Assembly (NCBI RefSeq): GCF_900163625.1
Contig: NZ_FUIE01000085.1
Coordinates: 48,443-112,442 of the forward strand
Direction of reading: 5' to 3'
Source: Brevundimonas diminuta 3F5N
GTDB taxonomy: Bacteria > Pseudomonadota > Alphaproteobacteria > Caulobacterales > Caulobacteraceae
Length of the DNA: 64,000 nucleotides
Part shown: one piece after another, positions 45,805 through 56,015 of the stretch
How positions within the stretch are numbered: position 1 is the stretch's first letter
Layout: the number at the start of each line of letters is the position of its first letter
Program-made: the position numbers and the translations under genes
Notes under the pieces: model-generated
The model's database searches: none
The model's input: the letters and a program-made list of their open reading frames with translations, nothing else
What the model was told of the DNA's origin: nothing

Positions 45805-45889
45805 GGGCGGCGAACGCCTGCGCGACCGGCCAGTTCCGCCCCTGCGACAACCGGTGAAAAATAAAGTGAAGCTTGCGGCGTTTTGCCTC

Positions 45890-45914
45890 GGAACCGCCCC
45901 GTTCCGACTGCGTT
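45890..45914 (+). promoter_or_regulatory. EcfG-type general stress promoter (glycine-zipper lipoprotein)
   Basis: GGAAC (45890-45894), 16 bases, CGTT (45911-45914). It is 44 bases before the ATG at 45959. Confidence 0.75.
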
Positions 45915-45958
45915 ATCGAAGCTTCAGGGGTGCCCCCTAAGGGATGAAGGACAGAACC

Positions 45959-46312
45959 ATGAACAAGGCGATTCTCGCCATCGCCGGCGCCGGTCTTCTG
46001 GTGACCGCCTGCGCCAGCGACCCGTATTACGGCGGCGGCGCCGGCTCGAGCCAGGCCGTCCGTCAGGGCGCCGTCGGCGCGGGTCTGGGCGCCGTGGCCG
46101 GCGCGATCATCGGCAACAACGTCGGCGGCGGCAACGCAGCCACGGGCGCCGCCATCGGCGCGTTGGCAGGCGGCGCGGCCGGGGCCATCCGCGGCTCGAA
46201 CCAGGACCGCAACAACCAGCAGCGCTACCGCGACAACCAAGGTCGCTACTACTACTGCTACGACAACCGCCAGAGCGAGTGCTACTGGGAGAACGGCCAA
46301 CGCCGTTATTGA
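45959..46312 (+). CDS. Glycine-zipper lipoprotein
   Basis: A 117-residue lipoprotein starting at 45959 (GAAGGA eight bases upstream). The signal MNKAILAIAGAGLLVTAC has a lipobox at Cys18. Residues about 36-82 are a glycine zipper with small-residue spacing (GAVGAGLGAVAGAIIGNNVGG, GAAIGALAGGAAGAI), typical of helices that pack in or across a membrane. The C-terminal tail is rich in Tyr, Asn, Arg and Gln with two Cys (YYYCYDNRQSECYWENG). It is preceded by an EcfG-type promoter. Outer-membrane location is likely. Confidence 0.85.
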   Translation: MNKAILAIAGAGLLVTACASDPYYGGGAGSSQAVRQGAVGAGLGAVAGAIIGNNVGGGNAATGAAIGALAGGAAGAIRGSNQDRNNQQRYRDNQGRYYYCYDNRQSECYWENGQRRY

Positions 46313-46360
46313 TCCAGGCTTCTAGCCTCTGGCGCCCGAAACGTTTTCGGGACAATCTGA

Positions 46361-46394
46361 AAGGGCGATCCGCATGGCGCGGGTCGCCCTTTTT
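46361..46394 (+). terminator. Rho-independent terminator of the glycine-zipper lipoprotein
   Basis: AAGGGCGA at 46361-46368 pairs with TCGCCCTT at 46384-46391, then a T-run to 46394. The loop is 15 bases. Confidence 0.75.
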
Positions 46395-46438
46395 GCTGGA
46401 GGGCGCGCACGCCGCACGGCGCGCGCGAGGGGCCTGAC

Positions 46439-46894
46439 ATGAAGCTTGTTTCCGTCGTCGTTCTGCTGACCGCCGGCTTGGTCGTGGCCGGGTGCGCCGC
46501 CACGAGCGGATATAAGAAGCGCAGCGATCTGGTCAGCGACCCGTCCGCCTGCGCCGACAAGCGGTTCGAGGTCTATTTCGTGCCCGACCGCGCCACCCTG
46601 ACCGACGCCGCGCGCCAGGCCATCGGCATGACCGCGACCCAGCTTCAGGGCTGCCAGATCAAGCACGTCAAGGTGACGGGCCTGGCCGACGCCCGCAGCG
46701 GCACGGCCGCCGCCAACCAGTCCATTTCCGAGCAGCGCGCCCGCGCCGTGGCCGAGGCCCTGGCCGGCGCCGGCCTGCCCGCTCCGGCCTTCGACATCGA
46801 AGCCGCCGGCGCTCAAGGCGCCGTGGTCGGCGGCGTCAACGATCCCCTGCGGCGCCGCACCGAGGTGCTGATCGAGGTCGTCGCCCCACGCTAA
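46439..46894 (+). CDS. OmpA-family lipoprotein
   Basis: A 151-residue lipoprotein. Signal MKLVSVVVLLTAGLVVAGC has the lipobox at Cys19. The OmpA C-terminal domain (about 42-150) is recognisable from FEVYFVPDRATLTDAARQAI, VKVTGLADARSGTAAANQSISEQRARAVAEAL and NDPLRRRTEVLIEV. It probably binds peptidoglycan. GAGGGG precedes the ATG. Typical OmpA domains have NxxLSxxRA; here the motif reads NQSISEQRA. It is transcribed toward dsbD but 87 bases separate them. Confidence 0.87.
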   Translation: MKLVSVVVLLTAGLVVAGCAATSGYKKRSDLVSDPSACADKRFEVYFVPDRATLTDAARQAIGMTATQLQGCQIKHVKVTGLADARSGTAAANQSISEQRARAVAEALAGAGLPAPAFDIEAAGAQGAVVGGVNDPLRRRTEVLIEVVAPR

Positions 46895-46981
46895 CGGCCC
46901 CAGGCGGCTGAACTGCGGCCCGCCGTCGCGGGCCGTGGATAGGCGAGGCTTGAGGGTCTAAGGTCGCGCCTTTCCCTGATC

Positions 46982-49213
46982 TTGTACTCGGCGTCGCCCT
47001 TGCGCATCCTGCTTCTTCTGCTGACCTGGTTCGCCCTCGCCCTTCCGGCGACGGCAGTCGCCTCTGCGCCCTCGACCGAGGCCGCCCTGCGCGAGGCTCT
47101 GGCCGCCGGAGCCGCCCCCGCCGCCAAGGGCGCCGTCGCGCCGGGCCCCCAACGCACCGAACGCATCGAGGCCGAACTGGTCGCCATGGGCGCCTGGGCT
47201 GCGCCCGGCTCCACTGCCGTCGTCGCCATCCGCCAGAAGATCCAGCCCGGCTGGCACACCTATTGGCGCAACCAGGGCGACTCCGGCGGCCCCACGACCC
47301 TGACCTGGTCCTTGCCGGGCGACGTGACGCCCGGCGACATCCTGTGGCCCCTGCCCGAGCGTCAACGGCTGCAGAGCCTGATGAACTACGGCTATTCGGA
47401 CACGGTCTTCCTGCCTGTGCCGATCGGGATTCCGGCCGACGCGCCGCCGGGGCGCAGCCTGCCCCTGCGCGTCACCGCCCACTTCTACGTTTGCAGCGAC
47501 GAGATGTGCGTGCCGGAAGACCTCGACCTGGCGCTGGACCTGCCCGTTCGCGACGGCGCCGCGCCGCTGGACGCCCGCTTCGGCCAGGCGGTGCAGGCGG
47601 TGGTCGCCGGCGCCCCCCGTCCCGCCGGGATCGACGCCCGCGCCGCCCTCGTTGACGGCAAGCTGACCCTGACGGCCAGCGGCGGGCCGTTGACCGGGGT
47701 CGCGCCGAAATGGGCCTATTTCTACCCGTTCGAGGGCGGGGTGATCGACCACGCCGCCGCCCAGTCGGGCGAACGCGGCCCGCAGGGGCTGACCGTAGGC
47801 GTCGCCGCCGGTCGCGGCCTGACGACCAAGGGGTTGCTGGGACCGATCGGCGGCGTCCTGTCCACCGATCTGGGCGCCTGGGAGATCACCGCCGAACCAG
47901 GCGCGGCTCTGACCGGGGTCGCGGGCGAGGGCGCGATCGGCGACGGCGAGGGTGCTCAGACCACGGCCGCCGCCACTGGGCTGTCCGACTTCGCCAAGGC
48001 GGCGCTGTTCGCCCTGCTGGGCGGGCTGATCCTGAACCTGATGCCCTGCGTCTTCCCCATCCTGGCGATGAAGGCCGCTTCGCTCAGCCGCGCCGCCCAT
48101 GAACCGGCCGAGGCGCGCCGCGACGGCCTGGCCTTCCTGGCCGGAGTGCTGGCGACCTTCCTGCTGCTGGCGGGCGCGCTTCTAGCCCTGCGTGCTGGCG
48201 GTCAGGTTCTGGGCTGGGGCTTCCAGCTGCAATCGCCGGGCGTGGTCGCCGCCCTGGCCCTGCTGATGCTGGCGGTGGCGCTGAACCTGTCGGGCGTCTT
48301 CCATGTCGGCGCAGGCCTGCAAGGCGCCGGACACGGTCCGCTGTCGCGTCTGCCCGGCGCGGCGGGCGCCTTCTTCACCGGGGTGCTGGCGGTGATCGTC
48401 GCCGCGCCCTGCACCGCTCCCTTCATGGCCTTTGCGCTGGGCGCCGCCCTGTTCATGCCCTGGCCGATGGCCCTGGCGGTCTTCCTGATGCTGGGGTTGG
48501 GCCTGGCCCTGCCCTATGTGCTGATCAGCCTCAATCCGCGCCTGCTGGCCCGCCTGCCCAAGCCTGGCCCGTGGATGGAGAGCTTACGCAATCTGCTGGC
48601 CTTCCCCATGTACGGCGCCGCCCTGTGGCTGGCCTGGGTCTATGGTCGCCAGACCGCCGACGCCCTGGCCCTGCTGTTCGGTGCCGGGCTGATGCTGGCC
48701 CTGGCGCTGTGGCTCTACGGCCGGTATCAGGCCGCCGCGCCCGGAAAAGGCCGGGTCGCGGGCGCCGCCGCCCTGCTGGCCCTGATCGCGGCGCTGGGCT
48801 TCGGCGTCCTGGCGGGGCGCGCCGCGCCCGCCGCCCCGGACAGCGCAGGCGCTTCGACCCATTTGCCGTCCCAGCCCTGGTCCGAGCAGGCGGTGAAGGC
48901 CGCCCTGGCCGACGGGCGTCCGGTCCTGGTCAACTTCACCGCCGACTGGTGCGTGACCTGCAAGGTGAACGAAAGCACGGCCCTGTCCTCGGCTCGCACG
49001 GCTGAGGCGCTGGAACAGGCGAACGCCGTCTATCTGGTCGGCGACTGGACGCGACGCGACGACGCCATCACCGCCGAACTGCAACGCCACGGCCGCTCGG
49101 GCGTGCCCCTCTACCTCGTCTATGCGCCCGGCCAGTCCCAACCGCGCATCCTGCCTCAACTCTTGACCGAAGGCGTCGTCATCGGCGCCCTGAAGGACGC
49201 CGCCGCCCGCTGA
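46982..49213 (+). CDS. dsbD: Thiol:disulfide interchange protein DsbD
   Basis: Carries reducing electrons from cytoplasmic thioredoxin across the inner membrane to periplasmic partners. The 743 residues begin at a TTG (46982; a second TTG at 47000 is possible) with a signal peptide. A periplasmic N-terminal domain follows (PGWHTYWRNQGDSGGPTTLTW, HFYVCSDEMCVPEDL). Eight membrane helices carry paired cysteines in LNLMPCVFPILAMKA and AAPCTAPFMAFALG. A C-terminal thioredoxin-like domain ends the protein, with Cys657 and Cys660 in FTADWCVTCKVNE. The N-terminal domain looks more like ScsB than E. coli DsbD. The redoxin lipoprotein gene follows at 23 bases. Confidence 0.93.
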   Translation: MYSASPLRILLLLLTWFALALPATAVASAPSTEAALREALAAGAAPAAKGAVAPGPQRTERIEAELVAMGAWAAPGSTAVVAIRQKIQPGWHTYWRNQGDSGGPTTLTWSLPGDVTPGDILWPLPERQRLQSLMNYGYSDTVFLPVPIGIPADAPPGRSLPLRVTAHFYVCSDEMCVPEDLDLALDLPVRDGAAPLDARFGQAVQAVVAGAPRPAGIDARAALVDGKLTLTASGGPLTGVAPKWAYFYPFEGGVIDHAAAQSGERGPQGLTVGVAAGRGLTTKGLLGPIGGVLSTDLGAWEITAEPGAALTGVAGEGAIGDGEGAQTTAAATGLSDFAKAALFALLGGLILNLMPCVFPILAMKAASLSRAAHEPAEARRDGLAFLAGVLATFLLLAGALLALRAGGQVLGWGFQLQSPGVVAALALLMLAVALNLSGVFHVGAGLQGAGHGPLSRLPGAAGAFFTGVLAVIVAAPCTAPFMAFALGAALFMPWPMALAVFLMLGLGLALPYVLISLNPRLLARLPKPGPWMESLRNLLAFPMYGAALWLAWVYGRQTADALALLFGAGLMLALALWLYGRYQAAAPGKGRVAGAAALLALIAALGFGVLAGRAAPAAPDSAGASTHLPSQPWSEQAVKAALADGRPVLVNFTADWCVTCKVNESTALSSARTAEALEQANAVYLVGDWTRRDDAITAELQRHGRSGVPLYLVYAPGQSQPRILPQLLTEGVVIGALKDAAAR

Positions 49214-49236
49214 TCCATCACCCCAAGGAGACCGCC

Positions 49237-49911
49237 ATGTTCCGCCTGCTGACCGCCGCCTCCGCCTCGCTTCTTCTGCTCGCCGCCTGCCAGCAGCAAC
49301 CCGCCGCATCGCCCGAACGGTCCGAAACCGCCGCCGTCGCGCCCGAAGCGACCGAAGCGCCCGCCCCCGGCGAAACCGCCCCGGCCTTCACCCTGGTCGA
49401 CGCCGAGGGACAGCAGCGATCCCTGGCCGATTTCCGCGGCAAGACGGTCGTGCTGGAGTGGACCAACGAAGGCTGTCCCTTCGTGAAGAAGCACTACACC
49501 GGCGCCATGCAGGCCCTGCAGCGCGAGGCGACCGCCGACGGCGTGGTCTGGCTGACCATCATCTCCTCGGCGCCGGGAACCCAAGGCTTTGTCGAGGGCG
49601 ACGAGGCGCAAGCCTGGAAGGCCAAGCACCAGGCCGCCTTCACCCACCTGCTGCTCGACCCGACCGGCGAGGTCGGCAAGCGCTACGACGCCAAGACCAC
49701 GCCCGACATGCGCATCATCGACCCGGAGGGGCGGCTGATCTTCGTCGGCGGCATCGACGACCGGCCGACCAACAAGGTGGAAGACCTGGACGGGGCCAAC
49801 AACTTCGTTCGCGCCGCCCTGGCCGACGCCAAGGCCGGCCGCGCGGTGCAGACCGCCTATGCCGCGCCCTACGGCTGCGCCATCAAATACCCCGAGACCG
49901 TCGAGGGCTGA
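49237..49911 (+). CDS. Redoxin (AhpC/TSA-type) lipoprotein
   Basis: A 224-residue lipoprotein with the lipobox at Cys18 (LLLLAAC) and an Ala/Glu/Pro linker. The thioredoxin-like domain begins at about 45 (PAFTLVDAEGQQRSLADFRGKTVVLEWTNEGCPFVKKHY), with peroxidatic-type Cys80. A second Cys near the end (YAAPYGCAIKYPE) could be its resolving partner. AAGGAG precedes the ATG. It is cotranscribed with dsbD, so DsbD is the likely electron donor for this periplasmic thiol enzyme. Confidence 0.87.
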   Translation: MFRLLTAASASLLLLAACQQQPAASPERSETAAVAPEATEAPAPGETAPAFTLVDAEGQQRSLADFRGKTVVLEWTNEGCPFVKKHYTGAMQALQREATADGVVWLTIISSAPGTQGFVEGDEAQAWKAKHQAAFTHLLLDPTGEVGKRYDAKTTPDMRIIDPEGRLIFVGGIDDRPTNKVEDLDGANNFVRAALADAKAGRAVQTAYAAPYGCAIKYPETVEG

Positions 49912-49995
49912 GGACGGCCTTTCTGGCCGCCCTGCAGTCGGGCCTCAAGTCGCGCGAAGCGCGGCAGGCCCCAGCAACCAAGCCTCAAGTCGAGG

Positions 49996-50472
49996 CTAGG
50001 CCTCGGGTTGCGGCGGCGAGGTGATGACCTCGACGTTGTCGTTCAACAGATAGGACAGCTCGTCGAGGGCCAGCTTGCGTGCAGCCGTGTCGGAGGCGCT
50101 TTCCAGCGCTGCGACCTTGACCGGAATGTCCTCCGAAATGCCGCGCAGGATGCACTTCAGATCGTTGTCCGTGCCGCGTTCCTTGAGGATCAGATGGCCC
50201 TGCATGTCGCGCTGGGCCAGATCCGTCGCCTGGGTCTTGAACGCCGCATAGGCCGCGCCGGAGAAGAAGCCGGCCTTGTCCGCCTCGCCCGAAGTCATCC
50301 AGCCGTCGACGATCGTCTTCAGGGCGCCCGAGCGGGCCACCAGATCGGCGAACAGGGGCTCTTGGGCCACAGAGACCGGAGCGGCGGGCGCGACCGGCGG
50401 CAGGGCGGCGGCTTCGGCGACGGCGGGATCAGCCAGCATCAGGGCGACAGCGAGCGCTATTCCGCAGGACAT
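49996..50472 (-). CDS. Hypothetical secreted protein
   Basis: A 158-residue protein with a signal peptide (SCGIALAVALMLADPAVAEA) and a mostly helical mature part (DLVARSGALKTIVDGWMTSGEADKAGFFSGAAYAAFKTQATDLAQRD; LKCILRGISEDIPVKVAALESA). One cysteine is left after processing. No family recognised. It is convergent with the redoxin gene and divergent from pgi, so it stands alone. Confidence 0.7.
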   Translation of the reverse strand: MSCGIALAVALMLADPAVAEAAALPPVAPAAPVSVAQEPLFADLVARSGALKTIVDGWMTSGEADKAGFFSGAAYAAFKTQATDLAQRDMQGHLILKERGTDNDLKCILRGISEDIPVKVAALESASDTAARKLALDELSYLLNDNVEVITSPPQPEA

Positions 50473-50622
50473 GGCGTGCCTTTCACAGGGGACCGGAACG
50501 GCGGACTTCCACTAGGAAATCCTTGTTGACCCAGTCTTGGATTGAACTCTTCACGGCCTGAGCCGTAAACCAGAGCTTGCAAGCGCCGGGCCAAAAGCCG
50601 GGACCGCCATGGGGAGACGACG

Positions 50623-52227
50623 ATGCCGCACACCGCCTGGACCGAATTGGAGGCCGCCGCCCGCCGGGACGCGGACGCCCGAATCCAGGATCAGTTCACG
50701 GCCGACCCCCACCGGCTGGCGCGGCTGACCCTAGATGCGGCGGGCCTGCACATCGACCTGTCCAAGCAGAGCTGGACCCAGACGGGCCTGGACGCGGCGC
50801 TGGCTCTGGCCCGCGCCCGCGACGTTGAAGGCCGTCGCGCGGCCCTGTTCAACGGCGAGGCGGTCAACCTGACCGAAGATCGTGCTGTGCTGCACCCGGC
50901 CTTGCGCGCGCCGAACGGCGCCGACTTCCGTGCCCTGGGCGAACCCGTCTCGGCCGAAGTCGAGGCCGTGCGCGCCGAAATGAAAGCCTATGCCGAAGCT
51001 TTGCGGTCCGGGAATGAAACAGGCGCAAGCGGACGCCCCTTCAAGACGGTGCTCCATATCGGCATCGGCGGTTCCGATCTGGGACCGCGCCTGATCTGGG
51101 ACGCCCTGCGCCCGCTCGATCCGGCTATCGACCTGCGGTTCGTCGCCAACATCGATCCGCGCGACATGGCCGAGGCCTTGATCGGGCTGGATCCTGAAAC
51201 CACCCTGGTGATCGTCGTCTCCAAAACATTCACAACCCAAGAGACTCTGGCCAACGCCGCGCTCGCCAAGGTCTGGCTGGCCACCGCCCTGCCGGCCGAG
51301 GGGATGACGAAACACTTCATCGGCGTCACCGCCGCGCCGGACAAGGCGGCGGCCTTCGGCTGCGGCCGCGCCTTTGCATTCCGCGACTGGGTCGGCGGAC
51401 GCTATTCCCTGTGGTCGGCGGTCAGTCTGTCCTGCGTCATCGGCCTGGGCTGGGACGCGTTCCAGGGCTTCCTCGACGGCGCCGCCACCCTGGACCGCCA
51501 CTTCCTCGAGGCCCCGCTAGAGAGGAACGCGCCGGTAATGCTGGCCCTGGCCGAAATCTACAACGTCAACGGCCTGCACCGCCCGGCGCGCACCGTCGCT
51601 CCTTACGCCCACGCTCTGCGCCGTCTGCCCGCCTTCCTGCAACAACTGGAGATGGAGTCAAACGGCAAGCGCGTCCACTGCGACGGCTCGCCCGCCGGTC
51701 GCCAGACCTGCCCCGTCGTTTTCGGCGAAGCCGGAACCAACGGCCAGCACGCCTTCTTCCAGCAGATCCATCAAGGGCCGCAGGTCGTCCCGTCTGAGTT
51801 CATCATCGTCGCCTCCACCGACCAGAGAACCTTGGAGAGCCCTCTCTGGGCCAACGCCCTGGCTCAGGGGCAAGCCTTGATGCTGGGCAAGACAGAGACC
51901 CAGGCTCGCGCCGAACTGATCGCTTCCGGCGCATCCGAGGATGAAGCCGACCGCCTGGCGCCGCATAAGGCCTTCCCCGGCAACCGGCCGTCGACCGCCA
52001 TTCTGATGGAGCGGCTGACGCCTCAGACCCTCGGCGCCCTGATCGCCCTCTATGAGCACAAGACCTTCGTCGAGGGCGTGCTGTGGGACATCAACAGCTT
52101 CGATCAGTGGGGCGTTGAGCTGGGCAAGGTTCTGGCCAAGGCCTTGCTGAAGGACGCCGCCACGGGAACGCCTTCAGAGGATCTCGACCCCTCCACGGCG
52201 GATCTTCTGCGGCGACTGACGACGTGA
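50623..52227 (+). CDS. pgi: Glucose-6-phosphate isomerase
   Basis: Interconverts glucose 6-phosphate and fructose 6-phosphate. The 534 residues show the SIS folds and family signatures: HIGIGGSDLGPRLI, VVSKTFTTQETLANA, GGRYSLWSAVSLS, QQLEMESNGKRVHCDG, GEAGTNGQHAFFQQIHQG and the C-terminal DINSFDQWGVELGKVLAKAL. GGGGAGA precedes the ATG at 50623. Its stop overlaps the start of the DUF4260 gene (GTGA). Confidence 0.97.
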   Translation: MPHTAWTELEAAARRDADARIQDQFTADPHRLARLTLDAAGLHIDLSKQSWTQTGLDAALALARARDVEGRRAALFNGEAVNLTEDRAVLHPALRAPNGADFRALGEPVSAEVEAVRAEMKAYAEALRSGNETGASGRPFKTVLHIGIGGSDLGPRLIWDALRPLDPAIDLRFVANIDPRDMAEALIGLDPETTLVIVVSKTFTTQETLANAALAKVWLATALPAEGMTKHFIGVTAAPDKAAAFGCGRAFAFRDWVGGRYSLWSAVSLSCVIGLGWDAFQGFLDGAATLDRHFLEAPLERNAPVMLALAEIYNVNGLHRPARTVAPYAHALRRLPAFLQQLEMESNGKRVHCDGSPAGRQTCPVVFGEAGTNGQHAFFQQIHQGPQVVPSEFIIVASTDQRTLESPLWANALAQGQALMLGKTETQARAELIASGASEDEADRLAPHKAFPGNRPSTAILMERLTPQTLGALIALYEHKTFVEGVLWDINSFDQWGVELGKVLAKALLKDAATGTPSEDLDPSTADLLRRLTT

Positions 52228-52613
52228 TCGTCGTCGCCCCGGCCTGGCAGCGGCTGGAGGGTCTGGCCTTGCTCGCCCTCGCCGCCCTGGCCTATGCCCG
52301 CCTTGGCCAGGGCTGGGCGATGTTCGCCGTTCTCTTCCTGGCCCCCGACCTCTCATTCGCCGGCTACCTCGCCGGTCCGCGCGTGGGCGCATGGACCTAT
52401 AATCTGGCGCACAGTTTGATCGGGCCGTTGGCGCTGGCGGGGGCGAGCCTGCTCGTCGCCGCGCCCTTGGCGACCGCTCTCAGCCTGATCTGGCTGGCGC
52501 ACATCGGGTTCGATCGCGCGCTCGGCTATGGGCTCAACTCGCCGGACGCCTTCGGCCTCACCCACCTGGGCCTGATCGGCCCCGCCAGGCGCGCGGCGCA
52601 AGCTGATCAATAG
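52224..52613 (+). CDS. DUF4260 membrane protein
   Basis: A 129-residue protein with three to four membrane helices (LALLALAALAYARL, WAMFAVLFLAPDLSFAGYLAG, LIGPLALAGASLLVAAPLATALSLIWLAHIGFDRALGYGL). GPRVGAWTYNLAHS and AHIGFDRALGYGLN fit the DUF4260 pattern. It starts at a GTG overlapping the pgi stop, implying coupled translation. Function unknown. Confidence 0.82.
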   Translation: MIVVAPAWQRLEGLALLALAALAYARLGQGWAMFAVLFLAPDLSFAGYLAGPRVGAWTYNLAHSLIGPLALAGASLLVAAPLATALSLIWLAHIGFDRALGYGLNSPDAFGLTHLGLIGPARRAAQADQ

Positions 52614-52703
52614 GATTGATGCTGCGCAGCCGCCCGGCCGGAGGTTCCTCGCCACAGGGGGTCGGTGCTAAGGCATGGCGGCACAACGGACGGCGAGGCG
52701 GCC

Positions 52704-53171
52704 ATGGACATGTTGCTGGAGTTGACGGTCGCCACCGCCATGGTGCTGCTGACCGTGGGAGCACACGCGATCGGGTTGCTCTGTCTGGGTCGCGTCCTGG
52801 CGACCCTGGAATCGCGTGAAAGTCCGACCCCCACGGCGATCCGCCTCAACCCCCTGTCCACGCGCGGCGCCCTCTATACGGTGACGCTGGTGCTGGGCCT
52901 CTTCTTCATTCACGGGCTGGAGATCTGGAGCTACGCCGCCCTCTTCTACCTGCTGGGCGCCGTGCCAGACCTGCGCGAGGCGGTCTATTTCTCGTCCATC
53001 AGCTACAGCTCCATCGGCTACGGCGACGCCTCCATCGACCCGGAGTGGAAGCTGCTGGGCGCGATCGAAGGCATCAACGGCGCCATCCTGTTGGGCTGGA
53101 CGGTGGCCTTCTTCGTCGCCGTCATGGGACGGCTGCTGCCGAGCGCCGAGCGAAACAGCGGCTTCGAGTAG
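52704..53171 (+). CDS. Potassium-channel-family (ion channel) protein
   Basis: A 155-residue membrane protein starting at the ATG at 52704. Helices lie at about 5-33, 55-88 and 120-146. Between the last two is a pore loop with the selectivity-filter-like sequence SYSSIGYGDAS (residues 101-110), a variant of the TVGYGD filter of K+ channels. FFIHGLEIWSYAALFYL precedes the pore. No gating domain is attached. Whether it is K+-selective cannot be read from sequence. Confidence 0.82.
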   Translation: MDMLLELTVATAMVLLTVGAHAIGLLCLGRVLATLESRESPTPTAIRLNPLSTRGALYTVTLVLGLFFIHGLEIWSYAALFYLLGAVPDLREAVYFSSISYSSIGYGDASIDPEWKLLGAIEGINGAILLGWTVAFFVAVMGRLLPSAERNSGFE

Positions 53172-53180
53172 GCCCGCCCA

Positions 53181-53216
53181 TGAGAAAGGCCCGGCCATGC
53201 AGCCGAGCCTTTCTCA
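53181..53216. terminator. Bidirectional hairpin between ion channel and glycine-zipper genes
   Basis: TGAGAAAGGC at 53181-53190 and GCCTTTCTCA at 53207-53216 are perfect reverse complements with further CGGC/GCCG pairing inside. The T-rich arm lies within the stem. It sits between two convergent genes. Confidence 0.7.
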
Positions 53217-53229
53217 TCTCACCCTCCGC

Positions 53230-53703
53230 CTACCAGCGGCGGTCGTATCGATAGTCGCGATCACGATCACGACCACGATCGCGACGGTTCTGATGGCTGC
53301 GCCATTCGCCGTGGTTCCGCCAATAGCGGCCGTCCCGATAATAGCGGTCGTCGCCCCGCTCGTAGCGGCCGTTGTAATAGCCGTCGCGGCTGTTGATGCC
53401 GTGCTCGCGTTCCCAGTGGCCCTGGTTCCGATAGCAGCGGCCGCCACGGCGATAGCCGCAGTCGTCGTTGTTCGAGGACGACGCCGCGCCCAAGGCTGCG
53501 CCCGCCAAGGCGCCGCCCGCGACATAGCGTCCGTCGCCTTGACCGATCAAAGCCCCGGCGACGCCGCCGACCACGGCGCCCAGGACCGCGTCACGACCGG
53601 TGTTGTCGCGATCGCGGTCGCGATAGTGCTGAGCGGCGGCCGGGGTCGAAGCCAGCATCGTCAAGGCGATAGCGCCCACGCCGATCTTGGTCAGGGTCTT
53701 CAT
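53230..53703 (-). CDS. Glycine-zipper periplasmic protein with Arg/Asp/Tyr-rich tail
   Basis: A 157-residue protein with a signal peptide ([25 protein letters not shown]). A glycine zipper occupies about 38-75 ([39 protein letters not shown]). The C-terminal half is extremely rich in Arg, Asp, Tyr and Asn ([34 protein letters not shown]), with two Cys in [12 protein letters not shown]. The tail resembles RcnB-like proteins but lacks a clear RcnB motif. It is divergent from groES with 239 bases between the starts. It is a second glycine-zipper protein beside the one at 45.9 kb. Confidence 0.82.
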   Translation of the reverse strand: MKTLTKIGVGAIALTMLASTPAAAQHYRDRDRDNTGRDAVLGAVVGGVAGALIGQGDGRYVAGGALAGAALGAASSSNNDDCGYRRGGRCYRNQGHWEREHGINSRDGYYNGRYERGDDRYYRDGRYWRNHGEWRSHQNRRDRGRDRDRDYRYDRRW

Positions 53704-53828
53704 GGCGGGCTCCTTTCGAAAGCCGGTTGATCCGTTGTCCCCCTTTTAGCGGCGCCTGTCTGAACGACCTCGGCGGCGGACGTTCATTTTCGCTTCATCT
53801 TGAGACCGGATTTCGGGCGCCGTCGCCC

Positions 53829-53857
53829 TTGACGCCTCCCCTCCCCCTGCCTAACTC
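53829..53857 (+). promoter_or_regulatory. groESL promoter candidate
   Basis: TTGACG (53829-53834) with TAACTC 17 bases later (53852-53857). CCTAACTC resembles the Caulobacter housekeeping -10 GCTANAWC. It sits just before the CIRCE element, so HrcA binding would block early transcription. A heat-shock sigma promoter may overlap. Confidence 0.55.
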
Positions 53858-53865
53858 CCCGGTCG

Positions 53866-53892
53866 TTAGCACTCGGGGAGGGCGACTGCCAA
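53866..53892. promoter_or_regulatory. CIRCE element (HrcA operator) of groESL
   Basis: TTAGCACTC, nine bases, then GACTGCCAA. The left half matches the CIRCE consensus exactly and the right half matches GAGTGCTAA at seven of nine. It is 50 bases before the groES ATG. Confidence 0.85.
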
Positions 53893-53942
53893 AGTCGCGG
53901 GCTCCGAGGGCTGGAACCAACATCCTAACGGGAGTTACTCAG

Positions 53943-54230
53943 ATGGCGTTTCGTCCGCTCGGCGACCGCGTGCTGGTCAAGCGCGTTGAAGAAGAATCCA
54001 AGACCAAGGGCGGGATCATCATCCCCGACACGGCCAAGGAAAAGCCCCAGGAAGGCGAAGTCGTCGCCGTGGGCCCCGGCGTCCGTGACGAAGACGGCAA
54101 GTTCGTCGCCCTGGAACTGAAGGCCGGCGACCGCGTCCTGTTCGGCAAGTGGTCGGGCAGCGAAGTGAAGATCGACGGTGAAGACCTGATCATCATGAAG
54201 GAATCCGACGTCCTGGGCGTGCTGTCCTAA
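53943..54230 (+). CDS. groES: Co-chaperonin GroES
   Basis: Lid of the GroEL folding chamber, 95 residues. [38 protein letters not shown] includes the mobile loop (about 16-32) that contacts GroEL. The C-terminus is [13 protein letters not shown], as expected. The ATG at 53943 follows GGGAG. A longer open frame begins upstream of the CIRCE element and is not coding. Regulation by HrcA is indicated by the CIRCE. Confidence 0.97.
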   Translation: MAFRPLGDRVLVKRVEEESKTKGGIIIPDTAKEKPQEGEVVAVGPGVRDEDGKFVALELKAGDRVLFGKWSGSEVKIDGEDLIIMKESDVLGVLS

Positions 54231-54324
54231 GCGAAATCGGTCCGGCCGCTTCGCGGACGGGCTCAGATATTCGCGGCAATGACAGCCGCCTCAGGTTTCC
54301 GGTTTCTGATTTAAAATCTTATAG

Positions 54325-55986
<1,662 letters not shown>

Positions 55987-56015
55987 GTCCAAGCTGGCCA
56001 ACGCTGAGACCAAGG

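Noticed and set aside
49912..49995. Terminator between the redoxin gene and the convergent hypothetical gene
   Set aside because: Several short inverted repeats (AGCCTC/GAGGCT and GGGCCT/AGGCCC) occur but none is followed by a T-run.
53727..53942. Upstream extension of the groES frame
   Set aside because: It contains the promoter and the CIRCE element; true GroES starts at [10 protein letters not shown].
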